Source: an uncultured Polaribacter sp. (GTDB taxonomy: Bacteria > Bacteroidota > Bacteroidia > Flavobacteriales > Flavobacteriaceae). Taken from it: DNA of 64,000 nt. Below are positions 34,066 through 43,445 of this stretch, piece after piece. The notes beneath the pieces are model-generated. The model saw only the letters and a list, made by a program, of their open reading frames with translations, was not told the origin of the DNA and searched no databases. A program made the translations under genes and the position numbers. The DNA is taken from positions 124,001-188,000 of the forward strand of contig NZ_CANMFI010000004.1 in assembly GCF_947497125.1 (NCBI RefSeq). Direction: 5' to 3'. How positions within the stretch are numbered: position 1 is the stretch's first letter; the number at the start of each line of letters is the position of its first letter.

Positions 34066-35958
34066 TTAATACAATACTCTAAACTTAATTGTACCCTCTA
34101 CGTTTCTTAATTTTTCTAATACTTCTCTGTTGTATTCTTTGTCTAAATCTGTAATTACATAACCCACTTTTGGATCTGTGGATAAATATTGGCCGTTGAT
34201 ATTTAGATCATATTTTGCCAATATTTTATTGATTTTTGCCATTACACCTGGCACATTTTTATGGATGTGTAAAAAACGGTGTGCATTGGTTTGTCTTGGC
34301 AATCGAATATTTGGGAAATTTACGGCATCTACCGTGTTCCCAGAATTGATGTATGCCATAATTTTGCTAGGCACAAAATCTGCAATATCTCTTTGCGCTT
34401 CTTCTGTACTACCACCAACATGCGGAGTTAAGATTACATTTGGCAAACCTTTAAGCTCGGTATAAAATTCACCATTTTTTCTTGGCTCTTCTGGATATAC
34501 ATCTACTGCTGCACCTGCTAATTTTCCGCTTTTTAAAGCCGCAACTAAAGCCGCAATATCTACCACAAAACCTCTAGCTAAATTTACTAAATGAGCACCA
34601 TCTTTCATCTGAGAGATTTCTTTTTCTCCGAAGAAGTTTTTGTTTGCTGAATGGTCATCTACATGTAAAGTAACCACATCAGAAATAGCCAATAAAGCCT
34701 CTAATGTATCTACTTTTGTTGCGTTTCCTAGTGCCAATTTGTCTTCTACATCATAATAATAAACGGCCATACCCAACGCTTCAGCTAAAATTGAAAGCTG
34801 AGAGCCAATGTTTCCGTACCCAACAATTCCTAATTTTTTACCACGTACTTCTCTAGAACCGTCTGCAGTTTTATTCCATTGACCGTTATGAATTTCTGTG
34901 CTTCGCTGAAAAACAGAACGCATTAGCATGATAATTTCTCCTATAGCCAACTCTACCACAGAACGTGTGTTGCTGTAAGGTGCGTTAAACACTACTACTC
35001 CATTCTCTTTACAAGCTTCTAAATCTATTTGTTTGGTACCAATACAAAAAGCACTTACAACCATTAATTTTTCTGCGGCGGCAACTACTTTTTTAGTAAC
35101 ATTTGTTTTCGATCGAATTCCTAAAACATGTACGTCTTTTATTTTTGCAATCAGCTCATCTTCAGACAAACTTTTTGAAACGGTTTCTACAGAAAAACCA
35201 TCTGTAGACAACTTTGCAAAAGCATCTGGATGTACGTTTTCTAGTAATAAAATTTTAATTCTGTTTTTTGGGTAACTTATATTTCTTGGCAAATCGTTTA
35301 TGTATAAAAATTCGTCTAAATTAGGTGTAATATGGTCTGCGTTTTCTGTTGTTTTTTGACGAGAAACGTTTTCTGTATAGGCAAAAAATTTATCTGCAAC
35401 ACCAGCTTCTCTGGTAACATAATCGCTGTATCCGTCTCCTATTACTTGTATTTCGCCCTCTAAATTCATGTCTTTTAAACACTGAATTTTTCCGTTGTGT
35501 TTCGAAAGCGGATTGTGAGCATCAAAACCAATAATTTCTCCATCTGCTGCAAAAGTAAAAGTATTTGCAAACACTCTTTCTGTAGGAATGTTGTATTCTT
35601 TTACAATAGGATCTATAAATTCTTTAAATCCACATGAAATTACGTAGATATCTTCGGCAAAATTCTCGAAAAAATCTTTATTGCTTTCTATAGATTTAGA
35701 TACTTGCTTTTTTAAAGCATCTACCAACCCATCTAGATCTGCTTTGTTTGCTTTTAGCAACTTAATTCTTCTTTCTAAAGATTCTGTAAATGAAATTTCG
35801 CCATCGATTCCTAAATTGGTAATGTCTATTATTTCTTGAATAATAGCTTCTTTTTTAGGATTGTTTTGCAAAGTAATTTCTGCCAAAACATCTAGTGCCT
35901 CAACACGTGTTAAAGTACTGTCAAAATCGAAAATATAGTTGCGTTTATTGGTAATCAT
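34066..35958 (-). CDS. serA: SerB-SerA fusion: phosphoserine phosphatase + phosphoglycerate dehydrogenase
   Basis: 630 aa with two enzymes of serine synthesis. Residues 1-220 form a HAD phosphatase of SerB type: DFDST (11-15), SCGF (108-111), lysine near 153-157, and GDGYSD (174-179). Residues about 232-555 form D-3-phosphoglycerate dehydrogenase: GIRS with R282, Rossmann GIVGYGNIGSQL (377-388), and TPHVGG with catalytic H513. An ACT domain (about 560-630, LHIHKNVPGVMAKI) probably mediates serine feedback. Both halves keep their catalytic residues. SerC is not adjacent. Single gene with its own promoter. Confidence 0.93.
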   Translation of the reverse strand: MITNKRNYIFDFDSTLTRVEALDVLAEITLQNNPKKEAIIQEIIDITNLGIDGEISFTESLERRIKLLKANKADLDGLVDALKKQVSKSIESNKDFFENFAEDIYVISCGFKEFIDPIVKEYNIPTERVFANTFTFAADGEIIGFDAHNPLSKHNGKIQCLKDMNLEGEIQVIGDGYSDYVTREAGVADKFFAYTENVSRQKTTENADHITPNLDEFLYINDLPRNISYPKNRIKILLLENVHPDAFAKLSTDGFSVETVSKSLSEDELIAKIKDVHVLGIRSKTNVTKKVVAAAEKLMVVSAFCIGTKQIDLEACKENGVVVFNAPYSNTRSVVELAIGEIIMLMRSVFQRSTEIHNGQWNKTADGSREVRGKKLGIVGYGNIGSQLSILAEALGMAVYYYDVEDKLALGNATKVDTLEALLAISDVVTLHVDDHSANKNFFGEKEISQMKDGAHLVNLARGFVVDIAALVAALKSGKLAGAAVDVYPEEPRKNGEFYTELKGLPNVILTPHVGGSTEEAQRDIADFVPSKIMAYINSGNTVDAVNFPNIRLPRQTNAHRFLHIHKNVPGVMAKINKILAKYDLNINGQYLSTDPKVGYVITDLDKEYNREVLEKLRNVEGTIKFRVLY

Positions 35959-35996
35959 TTTTAAAAATCTTGATGGATTTATGTTTGGTAAATCTA

Positions 35997-36004
35997 CAAA
36001 TATA
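35997..36004 (-). promoter_or_regulatory. -7 element of serA
   Basis: TATATTTG on the minus strand, TAnnTTTG match, about 39 bp before the ATG at 35958. No -33 box seen. Confidence 0.45.
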
Positions 36005-36100
36005 GTAGGTTATGAAAAAGAGATTTTTAAGTTTTATGATATCTCTTAAAATTAACAATAAATAACTTTAAGTTGATAAAAAAGACTTAAAAAACTAACT

Positions 36101-36919
36101 TTAATTATGGAATCCTAAAAGAACGAACCACCAAATTATAGGCAATGCCTCTACCCAAAAAGAACTATAGTATTTAGACTGATTGATTTTTGCACGCATC
36201 AAGAAAATTAAAACTAAAAAAAAGAAGAGCATGAATACATTTTTAGAAACCGCATCTAAATTAAGAGCATATTCTAATAAAAGTGCAAATATTAGCATTC
36301 CTAAACCGAGTCTTTTTGTCTTTGCTTCTCCTATTTTCTTTGGAATGGTTTGTAAAAAAATAGCATCATATTGTACGTCTCTTATATCAAAAGGAAGTAT
36401 CAATACTAGTACGATTAAAAATCGTTGTACAGACAACAAAAATACATTGTAATTATATATTTCTGAAGCATTTACAAAAGGAATTACCACTGTAAAACCT
36501 GCCCAAACGAATGCAACTACTATAATTTTTAAATAGCTAATTTGTCGTAAATTTTTAGCAAAACCACTTAAAAAAGGAATTGCATACAGTACTGTTAAGA
36601 CTACAAAAGGCAAGGTAAAAAGCACCGTTTTAAATTTTACTAAAAAACCAAAATAACACATGGCTAAAAAGCAAAAGAATGAAAAAATTTGAATGATTTT
36701 TAAATTACTTGTCAGACGTTTGTGATGCAATTTGGCAACACCTGCATATTTCACAAAATTATAACCGGTTATGGTGCCGAAAAAAATAAAATAATCTAGG
36801 TTTTTATCGTAAGAAATTTCTAAATATTGTTCAGTGATTCTTACAAACGCAAAAACTGCAAAAGCTACATGAACACTAGCATTGATATAAAAATTGAGTA
36901 TTTTTTTCAAAAAAATCAT
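36101..36919 (-). CDS. UbiA-like membrane protein (first Asp motif absent)
   Basis: 272 aa with eight or nine predicted TM helices. LPFDIRDVQYD (176-185) matches the second Asp-rich motif of UbiA prenyltransferases (D178, D181, D185). The first motif (NDxxDxxxD) is missing: the corresponding loop reads TGYNFVKYAGVAK. Catalysis of prenyl transfer is therefore doubtful, and this may be a UbiA-fold protein with another role. No functional neighbour. Close to serA but with its own -7 signal. Confidence 0.65.
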   Translation of the reverse strand: MIFLKKILNFYINASVHVAFAVFAFVRITEQYLEISYDKNLDYFIFFGTITGYNFVKYAGVAKLHHKRLTSNLKIIQIFSFFCFLAMCYFGFLVKFKTVLFTLPFVVLTVLYAIPFLSGFAKNLRQISYLKIIVVAFVWAGFTVVIPFVNASEIYNYNVFLLSVQRFLIVLVLILPFDIRDVQYDAIFLQTIPKKIGEAKTKRLGLGMLIFALLLEYALNLDAVSKNVFMLFFFLVLIFLMRAKINQSKYYSSFWVEALPIIWWFVLLGFHN

Positions 36920-36923
36920 TCAA

Positions 36924-36931
36924 CAAAAATA
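36924..36931 (-). promoter_or_regulatory. -7 element of the UbiA-like gene
   Basis: TATTTTTG on the minus strand (TAnnTTTG) only 4 bp before the ATG at 36919, implying a leaderless or near-leaderless mRNA. Could be a chance match in AT-rich DNA. Confidence 0.3.
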
Positions 36932-37028
36932 ACGCATATGTTTATAACATACTATTTTGGTTAATAATTAACTTTTTTTTATTGATTTTCTCGTCACTTT
37001 GTATTTGTTTTATTGCTTATTTTTGATA

Positions 37029-37055
37029 CGCAAAAAATAACACTATTTTTTTGCG
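37029..37055. promoter_or_regulatory. Inverted repeat upstream of gcvP
   Basis: CGCAAAAAATA, four bases, TATTTTTTTGCG: a near-perfect 11-12 bp palindrome (one extra T) 53 bp before the gcvP ATG. No T run follows, so it is not an obvious terminator. It may be an operator or leader hairpin. Confidence 0.4.
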
Positions 37056-37107
37056 AATAGCGCAACCAAAACAAACTTAAAAATACGTCATAACAAAACT
37101 TTTTTTA

Positions 37108-39945
37108 ATGAATACAAATTCGTTTCAACATAGACACATTGGCCCTAGCCAAAAGGAACAAGAAAAAATGTTAACTGCTATAAAAGCAGACAGTTTATCA
37201 GAATTAATCTACCAAACTGTTCCAGATAACATTCTACTTAAAAAAGAATTAGATCTAGCACCTGCAAAAAGCGAATATGAGTATTTAGCACACATTAATA
37301 AACTAGCAGAAAAAAATAAAGTCTTTAAAAGCTATATTGGGTTAGGCTATCATGAAGCTATTGTACCAAGTGTTATTCAAAGAAATATTTTAGAAAACCC
37401 AGGCTGGTATACAGCCTACACACCTTACCAAGCAGAGATTGCTCAAGGTAGATTAGAAGCGTTGTTAAATTACCAAACTATGATTTGCGATTTAACTGGC
37501 ATGGAGTTGGCAAACGCTTCTTTGTTAGACGAGGCTACAGCTGCTGCAGAAGCAATGGCTTTACTGTTTGATGTAAGAGAGCGTTCTAAAAAGAAAGCAG
37601 GTGCAAATAAATTTTTTGTTTCTGATGAAATTTTACCGCAAACTCTTTCTTTATTGCAAACAAGAGCAACACCGATTGGTATTGAATTGGTTATTGGCAA
37701 CCACGAATCTTTTACTTTTGATGATGCTTATTTTGGCGCTATTTTACAATACCCAGGGAAGTATGGTCAATTATATGACTATGAGTCTTTTGTTAAAAAA
37801 GCTACAGACAAGGACATTAAAGTTGCAGTTGCAGCAGATATTTTATCACTTGTAAAATTAAAAGCTCCAGGAGAATTTGGTGCCTCTGTTGTGGTTGGTA
37901 CTACTCAAAGATTTGGGATACCTTTAGGATACGGTGGCCCACATGCGGCATATTTTGCAACTAAAGATGCGTACAAAAGAAGTATTCCGGGGCGAATAAT
38001 TGGTGTTACCAAAGACATGGATGGTAAACGCGCCTTAAGAATGGCGTTACAAACCAGAGAACAGCATATTAAAAGAGAAAGAGCTACCTCTAACATTTGT
38101 ACTGCGCAAGTTTTACTAGCTGTAATGGCGGGTATGTATGCGGTTTATCACGGACAAGAAGGTTTAAAATACATTGCCAATACAGTACATGAAAACACAA
38201 AGAAACTAGCTAACACGTTAGAAAATTTAGGATTTCAACAAAAAAACACCTCGTTTTTCGATACTCTTTTAGTAAAAGTATCTGCTAAAGAATTAAAAAC
38301 CGTTGCAGAACAAAAAGAAATCAATTTTAATTATGTAGATGAGCAACATGTTTCTATTTCTATAAATGAAACTGTAAGCAACAATGAATTAGAAGAAATT
38401 ATAAGTTGTTTTACAACTGCTTTCAATCTAAAAAACACAGAAAGTAACAATACGAAAGATGTAATTCCTACAAATATCCAGAGAAATACTTCCTTTTTAG
38501 AAAACGATGTTTTTAATACCTATCAGTCAGAAACAGACATGATGCGTTATATTAAAAAATTAGAGCGTAAAGATTTGGCCCTAAATCATTCGATGATTTC
38601 TTTAGGTTCTTGTACCATGAAATTAAATGCAGCCTCAGAAATGTTGCCTTTAAGCAATCCGCAATGGGGTAATATTCACCCTTTTGTTCCTTTAAATCAA
38701 GCAGAAGGTTATCATGAAGTTTTAAGAAAATTAGAACATCAGTTAAACATTGTAACAGGTTTTGCAGGCACTTCTTTACAACCAAATTCTGGTGCTCAAG
38801 GAGAGTTTGCTGGTTTAATGACAATTAGAGCTTATCATTTATCTAGAAACGATGCGCATAGAAATATTTGTATTATTCCTGCGTCTGCACACGGTACCAA
38901 TCCTGCATCTGCTGTTATGGCGGGCATGAAAGTAGTGGTTACTAAAACAGCCGAAAATGGTAATATTGATGTAGATGACTTACGTGAAAAAGTAATTTTA
39001 CATTCAGAAAATTTAGCGGCCTTGATGGTAACATACCCATCTACGCATGGTGTGTTTGAAAGTGAAATTAAAGAAATAACTAAAATTATACACGATAACG
39101 GCGGACAAGTTTATATGGATGGCGCGAATATGAATGCTCAAGTTGGTTTAACAAACCCAGCAACCATTGGTGCAGATGTTTGTCATTTAAATTTACATAA
39201 AACATTCGCAATTCCTCATGGCGGTGGTGGCCCAGGTGTTGGTCCTATTTGTGTAGCACCTCAACTGGTTCCTTTTTTACCAACCAACCCAATTGTAAAA
39301 ACTGGTGGTAAAAATGCAATTACTGCAATTTCTGCTGCTCCTTGGGGCTCTGCTTTAGCGTGTCTTATTTCTTACGGATATATTACTATGCTTGGGGCAG
39401 AAGGCCTTACAAATGCTACCAAAATGGCAATTTTAAACGCTAATTATATCAAAGAAAGATTAGAAGCACATTACCCAACCTTATATACAGGTGAAAAAGG
39501 GAGAGCTGCGCATGAAATGATTATTGATTGTAGAGATTTTAAAAACAACGGAATTGAAGTGGTTGATATCGCTAAAAGATTAATGGATTATGGATTTCAT
39601 GCACCTACAGTTTCTTTTCCGGTTGGTGGCACTATGATGATCGAACCTACAGAATCTGAAAGTTTGGCAGAATTAGATCGTTTTTGTGATGCTATGATTT
39701 CTATTCGTAAAGAAATAAAAGAAGCGACTAAAGACAACCCTAACAATCCACTAAAAAATGCACCGCATACACAAGAAATGCTAACTGCAGATGAGTGGAA
39801 TTTACCTTATTCTAGAAAGCAAGCTGCTTTTCCTCTAGAATACATTGCTGACAATAAGTTTTGGCCAACAGTAAGAAGAGTAGATGATACGTATGGTGAC
39901 AGAAACTTAATTTGTTCTTGCAACCCTATTGAAGATTATATGTAA
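37108..39945 (+). CDS. gcvP: Glycine dehydrogenase (decarboxylating), P-protein
   Basis: P-protein of the glycine cleavage system: PLP-dependent decarboxylation of glycine, passing aminomethyl to the lipoyl H-protein. 945 aa, a single fused chain as in other Bacteroidota. N-terminal [17 protein letters not shown] is typical. The C-terminal half holds the PLP lysine K698 in [18 protein letters not shown] and the glycine-rich loop after it. gcvT and gcvH are not in the window. Together with SerB-SerA and SdaA it gives a local serine/glycine group, though the genes are not one operon. Confidence 0.98.
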   Translation: MNTNSFQHRHIGPSQKEQEKMLTAIKADSLSELIYQTVPDNILLKKELDLAPAKSEYEYLAHINKLAEKNKVFKSYIGLGYHEAIVPSVIQRNILENPGWYTAYTPYQAEIAQGRLEALLNYQTMICDLTGMELANASLLDEATAAAEAMALLFDVRERSKKKAGANKFFVSDEILPQTLSLLQTRATPIGIELVIGNHESFTFDDAYFGAILQYPGKYGQLYDYESFVKKATDKDIKVAVAADILSLVKLKAPGEFGASVVVGTTQRFGIPLGYGGPHAAYFATKDAYKRSIPGRIIGVTKDMDGKRALRMALQTREQHIKRERATSNICTAQVLLAVMAGMYAVYHGQEGLKYIANTVHENTKKLANTLENLGFQQKNTSFFDTLLVKVSAKELKTVAEQKEINFNYVDEQHVSISINETVSNNELEEIISCFTTAFNLKNTESNNTKDVIPTNIQRNTSFLENDVFNTYQSETDMMRYIKKLERKDLALNHSMISLGSCTMKLNAASEMLPLSNPQWGNIHPFVPLNQAEGYHEVLRKLEHQLNIVTGFAGTSLQPNSGAQGEFAGLMTIRAYHLSRNDAHRNICIIPASAHGTNPASAVMAGMKVVVTKTAENGNIDVDDLREKVILHSENLAALMVTYPSTHGVFESEIKEITKIIHDNGGQVYMDGANMNAQVGLTNPATIGADVCHLNLHKTFAIPHGGGGPGVGPICVAPQLVPFLPTNPIVKTGGKNAITAISAAPWGSALACLISYGYITMLGAEGLTNATKMAILNANYIKERLEAHYPTLYTGEKGRAAHEMIIDCRDFKNNGIEVVDIAKRLMDYGFHAPTVSFPVGGTMMIEPTESESLAELDRFCDAMISIRKEIKEATKDNPNNPLKNAPHTQEMLTADEWNLPYSRKQAAFPLEYIADNKFWPTVRRVDDTYGDRNLICSCNPIEDYM

Positions 39946-39968
39946 ACACATAGTGTTACAAATTACTG

Positions 39969-39999
39969 AAACCGTTTCATAAAAATGAAACGGTTTTTT
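39969..39999. terminator. Terminator between gcvP and the glutamate-synthase-like gene
   Basis: AAACCGTTTCAT (39969-39980), AAAA loop, ATGAAACGGTTT (39985-39996) followed by T. Bidirectional between convergent genes. Confidence 0.92.
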
Positions 40000-40020
40000 T
40001 GTTTTAAAATAGCACTAAAA

Positions 40021-41532
40021 TTATTTTGAATAATAAACTTCTTCTAAACTAACTACTTCATTTTCTTTTTTACGTCTAAAAATTTGGTTTGCTTTTAGAG
40101 TTGCAATAGAATCTAAGCCCATAGCAGCAACCATTTCTTTAACCGCTGCAACAGTTTTAGAGTGGTAATTTTTTACACGTACATTTTTCTTTTCTACCAC
40201 TAAAGCTTCTACTAAATCTTCATCTTGTGTTGCTACCCCAACTGGGCAGGTGTCTAAATTACATTCTCTTGCTTGTATACAACCCAAACTTAACATAAAA
40301 CTACGTGCCATACCAATAGCATCTGCACCTAAAGCTAAATATTTTACAATATCAAAAGCGTCTATTGCCTTACCTGAAGCAATAATTTTTACTTGCTCTT
40401 TTAACTTATATTGCATCAATAGCTTATTTATAAAAACCAACCCGTCTATTAATGGCGTACCTATATAGTTTGTAAATTCTAAAGGTGCTGCTCCTGTACC
40501 TCCTTCTCCACCATCTACAGCAATAAAATCTGGATAATTATTAGCCTCTGCAAATGCTTTTATCATGTCTTCTATTTCTTGATTATTACCAACACATAAC
40601 TTTATACCAACAGGTTTACCTTCGGATAAATCTCTTACTTTTTGTATAAAGGTGATCATTTCTTGATAATTAGAAAAAGCTGAATGACTTGGCGGAGAAT
40701 CTACTTGAGTACCAACTGTAACTTTACGAATAGCCGCTATTTCTGGTGTGTTTTTTTTGGCCGGCAAAATACCACCATGACCCGGTTTTGCACCTTGCGA
40801 AAATTTAATTTCAATCATTTTTACTTCGGGTCTAATGGCATTTTGCTTAAAAATAGCGTCGTCAAAAACACGTTTACCATCTACAGATTTACCAGCACCA
40901 AAATACCCTGTACCTACTTGAAAAATTAAATCGCCACCTTGTAAATGGTATGGCGATATTCCGCCTTCACCTGTATTATGAGCAAAACCATCCATTTTTG
41001 CTCCTTGATTTAAAGCCATTATGGCATTTTTACTTAACGAGCCAAAAGACATGGCAGAAATATTAATGATAGAACTAGTGTATTTTTGAGCACATTTATC
41101 TGAGCCAAAAACAACTTTTTCTCCTTTTATTTGATGATGATCTTTTGGAAACAGTGAATGTTTTACAAACTCATACCCTTTGGCATATACATTGTGTTGT
41201 GTACCAAAAGGAATGGTTTCTTTTTGCAACTTAGACCTTTGGTAAACTAGACTTCTTTTTTCTCTATTAATTGGTGTTCCGTTTAAATTATCTTCTATAA
41301 AATATTGCTGAATTTTTTCTCGCTCGTCTTCAAACAACCAACGCAATCTTGCTACTAAAGGAAAAGATCGCAACAAAGAATGTTTTGTTTGCAGGCTATC
41401 AAAAATGGCTATAATAGTTAGTATTGAAGAAATGGCAAGTAATATAATAGTACCCAATTGAGGTATAAAGTAAACTAAAACACCAAATAAAATGGTTATT
41501 AATAGTAAGACAGAAAGAATGGTATTTCTCAT
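40021..41532 (-). CDS. FMN-binding glutamate synthase family protein
   Basis: 503 aa resembling only the FMN/synthase barrel of GltB. Two N-terminal TM helices (about 5-40) are followed by the barrel (INISAMSFGSLSKNAIMALN, KFSQGAKPGHGGILPA, AVDGGEGGTGAAP). The [3Fe-4S] pattern is C-x5-C-x4-C in CIQARECNLDTCPVG. It lacks the glutaminase domain, so it cannot itself take ammonia from glutamine. Related archaeal-type enzymes use a separate amidotransferase. The physiological reaction of this membrane-bound form is unproven. Confidence 0.92.
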   Translation of the reverse strand: MRNTILSVLLLITILFGVLVYFIPQLGTIILLAISSILTIIAIFDSLQTKHSLLRSFPLVARLRWLFEDEREKIQQYFIEDNLNGTPINREKRSLVYQRSKLQKETIPFGTQHNVYAKGYEFVKHSLFPKDHHQIKGEKVVFGSDKCAQKYTSSIINISAMSFGSLSKNAIMALNQGAKMDGFAHNTGEGGISPYHLQGGDLIFQVGTGYFGAGKSVDGKRVFDDAIFKQNAIRPEVKMIEIKFSQGAKPGHGGILPAKKNTPEIAAIRKVTVGTQVDSPPSHSAFSNYQEMITFIQKVRDLSEGKPVGIKLCVGNNQEIEDMIKAFAEANNYPDFIAVDGGEGGTGAAPLEFTNYIGTPLIDGLVFINKLLMQYKLKEQVKIIASGKAIDAFDIVKYLALGADAIGMARSFMLSLGCIQARECNLDTCPVGVATQDEDLVEALVVEKKNVRVKNYHSKTVAAVKEMVAAMGLDSIATLKANQIFRRKKENEVVSLEEVYYSK

Positions 41533-41594
41533 TTATTTTTTTTGTTAAAAGTAAGAGATTCTATTGAACTAAAGAAAAAAGCTGGCAAATAGTT

Positions 41595-41686
41595 GCGTTA
41601 AGGATTGTAGCGAAAATCCTTTTTGCTGTTTTGCAAAAAGATTGTAACGAAAAGCCTGACCAAGCTTTTTCTGCTTGGAAACGCCC
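41595..41686 (+). repeat. Two-box structured repeat, copy 2 (class I)
   Basis: Order: GCGTTAAG, box A GATTGTAGCGAAAATCC, hairpin TTTTTGC/GCAAAAA, box B GATTGTAACGAAAAGCC, hairpin CCAAGC-N7-GCTTGG, end GGAAACGCCC. Boxes A and B are near-copies of each other. Antisense to both flanking genes. The GCGTT and AACGC ends can pair. Confidence 0.85.
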
Positions 41687-41719
41687 AAACAGAAAAATAT
41701 GAAAGCCTGTTTAGAACAA

Positions 41720-41752
41720 AAAACCTCCAACAAGTAAATGTTGGAGGTTTTA
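41720..41752 (-). terminator. Terminator of rpmE2
   Basis: AAAACCTCCAACA (41720-41732), loop, TGTTGGAGGTTTTA (41739-41752). On the minus strand it follows the L31 stop by 24 bp and ends in a T tract. Confidence 0.92.
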
Positions 41753-41775
41753 ATATGTTTAAAATTCTAAAAGAA

Positions 41776-42030
41776 TTAGTCTTTTTTGAATTTTGCGTAT
41801 TTTGTTTTAAATTTATCGATACGACCTGCAGCATCAATAAGTTTAGATTTACCAGTGTAAAATGGGTGAGAAGTTCTAGAAATCTCTAATTTTACTAAAG
41901 GATACTCTACACCATCAACTTCTAAAGTTTCTTTAGTGTCTACAGTAGAACGTGTTAAAAATACATCTTCGTTAGACATGTCTTTAAAAGCTACCATTCT
42001 GTAATTTTCTGGATGAATTCCTTTTTTCAT
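41776..42030 (-). CDS. rpmE2: 50S ribosomal protein L31, type B
   Basis: 84-aa L31: [40 protein letters not shown]. It lacks the CxxC zinc pairs of the C+ form, so it is the zinc-free type B paralogue. In many bacteria this form replaces zinc L31 when zinc is scarce, but in Bacteroidota it is often the only copy. Monocistronic, with a two-box promoter about 100 bp upstream and a strong terminator. Confidence 0.97.
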   Translation of the reverse strand: MKKGIHPENYRMVAFKDMSNEDVFLTRSTVDTKETLEVDGVEYPLVKLEISRTSHPFYTGKSKLIDAAGRIDKFKTKYAKFKKD

Positions 42031-42129
42031 TTTATAATATTTTTATACTTAATTGTTATGTTTTATTGAGTTAAGTTGGTAAAGCTTACTCTAAATTCTA
42101 AATAGTTGTTATTTACTATTTTGAGGATG

Positions 42130-42159
42130 CAAATTTAAGCTATTTTTTCTATTTACAAA
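42130..42159 (-). promoter_or_regulatory. Promoter of rpmE2, both boxes
   Basis: Minus strand TTTG (42156-42159), 18-nt spacer, TAAATTTG (42130-42137): the Bacteroidota -33/-7 pair. Leader about 95 nt, long enough for control, though no L31-binding structure was recognised in it. Confidence 0.65.
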
Positions 42160-42291
42160 TAATTATTTTGTTTTTATTTAAGAAGAAAATTAGTTTCTAC
42201 AACTTTAAGCTTCTTTTAAACGTTAAAAGTTGTTTTATTAGTGACATTTTTTAGATATTTACGTTTTAAAACCTTGAAATTTAATTTAATA

Positions 42292-43335
42292 ATGAAGCAC
42301 ATCTTAACCCTATTCTCATTTTTTTTGTTTTTATTGATATTTACCTCTTGTTCTGATGTTTACAAATTTACTTTAGAACACGAAAAAAAGGTAGCCTTGA
42401 ACACTAAAATTGAAATTAATTTAAAAGAAAAGGAAGATAAAAAAATAAATAAGGTTCAATTTTTTATAAATGGTAAAGAAATTGTTTCAGAGGGGACTTC
42501 TACAACCATAGACACAAAAAATATAGGAATCGGCAAGCATCAAATTTCTGCATTGGTATTTTATCCAGAGAAGACCAAAAAAATAAACAACTCTTTTGAA
42601 GTTTTAGCAAATAAACCACCTGAAGTTTACAACTATAAAATTATTAATGAATACCCACATGATAAAAATGCCTACACCCAAGGTTTAGAGTATTATAATG
42701 GTTTCTTATACGAAACTACAGGGCAAAGAGGGCAATCTACACTTAGAAAAGTAGATTATAAAACCGGTAAAGTCTTACAAAAAACTGCTTTAAGTAAAGA
42801 GTATTTTGGCGAAGGAATGACTATTTTTAACCATAAAATTTACTGGCTAACATGGCAAGGTAAAAAAGGCTTTGTATACAATTTAGACACTTTTGAACAA
42901 GAAAGTGAGTTTACCTACAATAATAGTGTAGAAGGTTGGGGATTGACACACAATGACTCTATGCTAATAAAATCTGACGGGACAAATAAAATCTGGTTTT
43001 TAAACGCAGCTACTTTAAAAGAAGAAAAATCGATTGAAGCATACACTAATAAATATGCCGTTAAAGATTTAAATGAATTAGAACTGATACATGGTAAAAT
43101 TTACGCCAATAAATACCAGCAAAATGCCATTGTTATAATTGACCCAGAAACAGGAATTGTAGAGGGTATTGCCGATTTAAATTCTTTGAAAAAAGAAATG
43201 GAAAAAACCCAAAAATTAGTCGCTCAAGACGAAGTACTAAATGGTATTGCCTTTGATGCAGAAAACAACAGACTTTTTGTAACCGGTAAAAACTGGGGGA
43301 AACTATTTGAAATTGAATTGATAAAAAAACAATAA
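42292..43335 (+). CDS. Glutaminyl-peptide cyclotransferase, lipoprotein
   Basis: Converts N-terminal glutamine to pyroglutamate. From ATG 42292 it is 347 aa with a lipoprotein signal (MKHILTLFSFFLFLLIFTSC); the reading frame is open from 42241 but has no good start there. An extra roughly 70-residue beta domain precedes the five-bladed propeller of plant/bacterial QC type: EYPHDKNAYTQGLEYYNGFL, GEGMTIFNHKIYWLTWQGK, LNELELIHGKIYANKY, VLNGIAFD. It is envelope-anchored, so it probably acts on exported proteins. T9SS substrates often start with Gln after signal cleavage, a plausible link. Confidence 0.9.
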   Translation: MKHILTLFSFFLFLLIFTSCSDVYKFTLEHEKKVALNTKIEINLKEKEDKKINKVQFFINGKEIVSEGTSTTIDTKNIGIGKHQISALVFYPEKTKKINNSFEVLANKPPEVYNYKIINEYPHDKNAYTQGLEYYNGFLYETTGQRGQSTLRKVDYKTGKVLQKTALSKEYFGEGMTIFNHKIYWLTWQGKKGFVYNLDTFEQESEFTYNNSVEGWGLTHNDSMLIKSDGTNKIWFLNAATLKEEKSIEAYTNKYAVKDLNELELIHGKIYANKYQQNAIVIIDPETGIVEGIADLNSLKKEMEKTQKLVAQDEVLNGIAFDAENNRLFVTGKNWGKLFEIELIKKQ

Positions 43336-43378
43336 CTCTCTTTATAGGAAGTTGTTTTTGTATGATTAATAACACTCG

Positions 43379-43434
43379 CTGACTAAGCGCAGTCGAGACC
43401 TAAACTAACCGCTCGACTGCGCTCGAGCAGACAG
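43379..43434. repeat. Inverted doublet of REP-like palindromes
   Basis: CTGACTAAGCGCAGTCGAGA at 43379-43398, a short spacer, then GCTCGACTGCGCTCGAGCAG at 43411-43430. The copies face each other and could form one long hairpin, like a REPIN. It lies 11 bp before the next gene's ATG. Confidence 0.8.
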
Positions 43435-43445
43435 AAATTAAAACT

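Noticed and set aside
36920..37107. Glycine riboswitch upstream of gcvP
   Set aside because: No aptamer-like conserved core or tandem fold could be recognised by eye; only one AT-rich palindrome is present.
41595..41889. ORFs across the repeat and the L31 terminator
   Set aside because: They read through a structured repeat and a terminator and antisense to rpmE2; no protein features.
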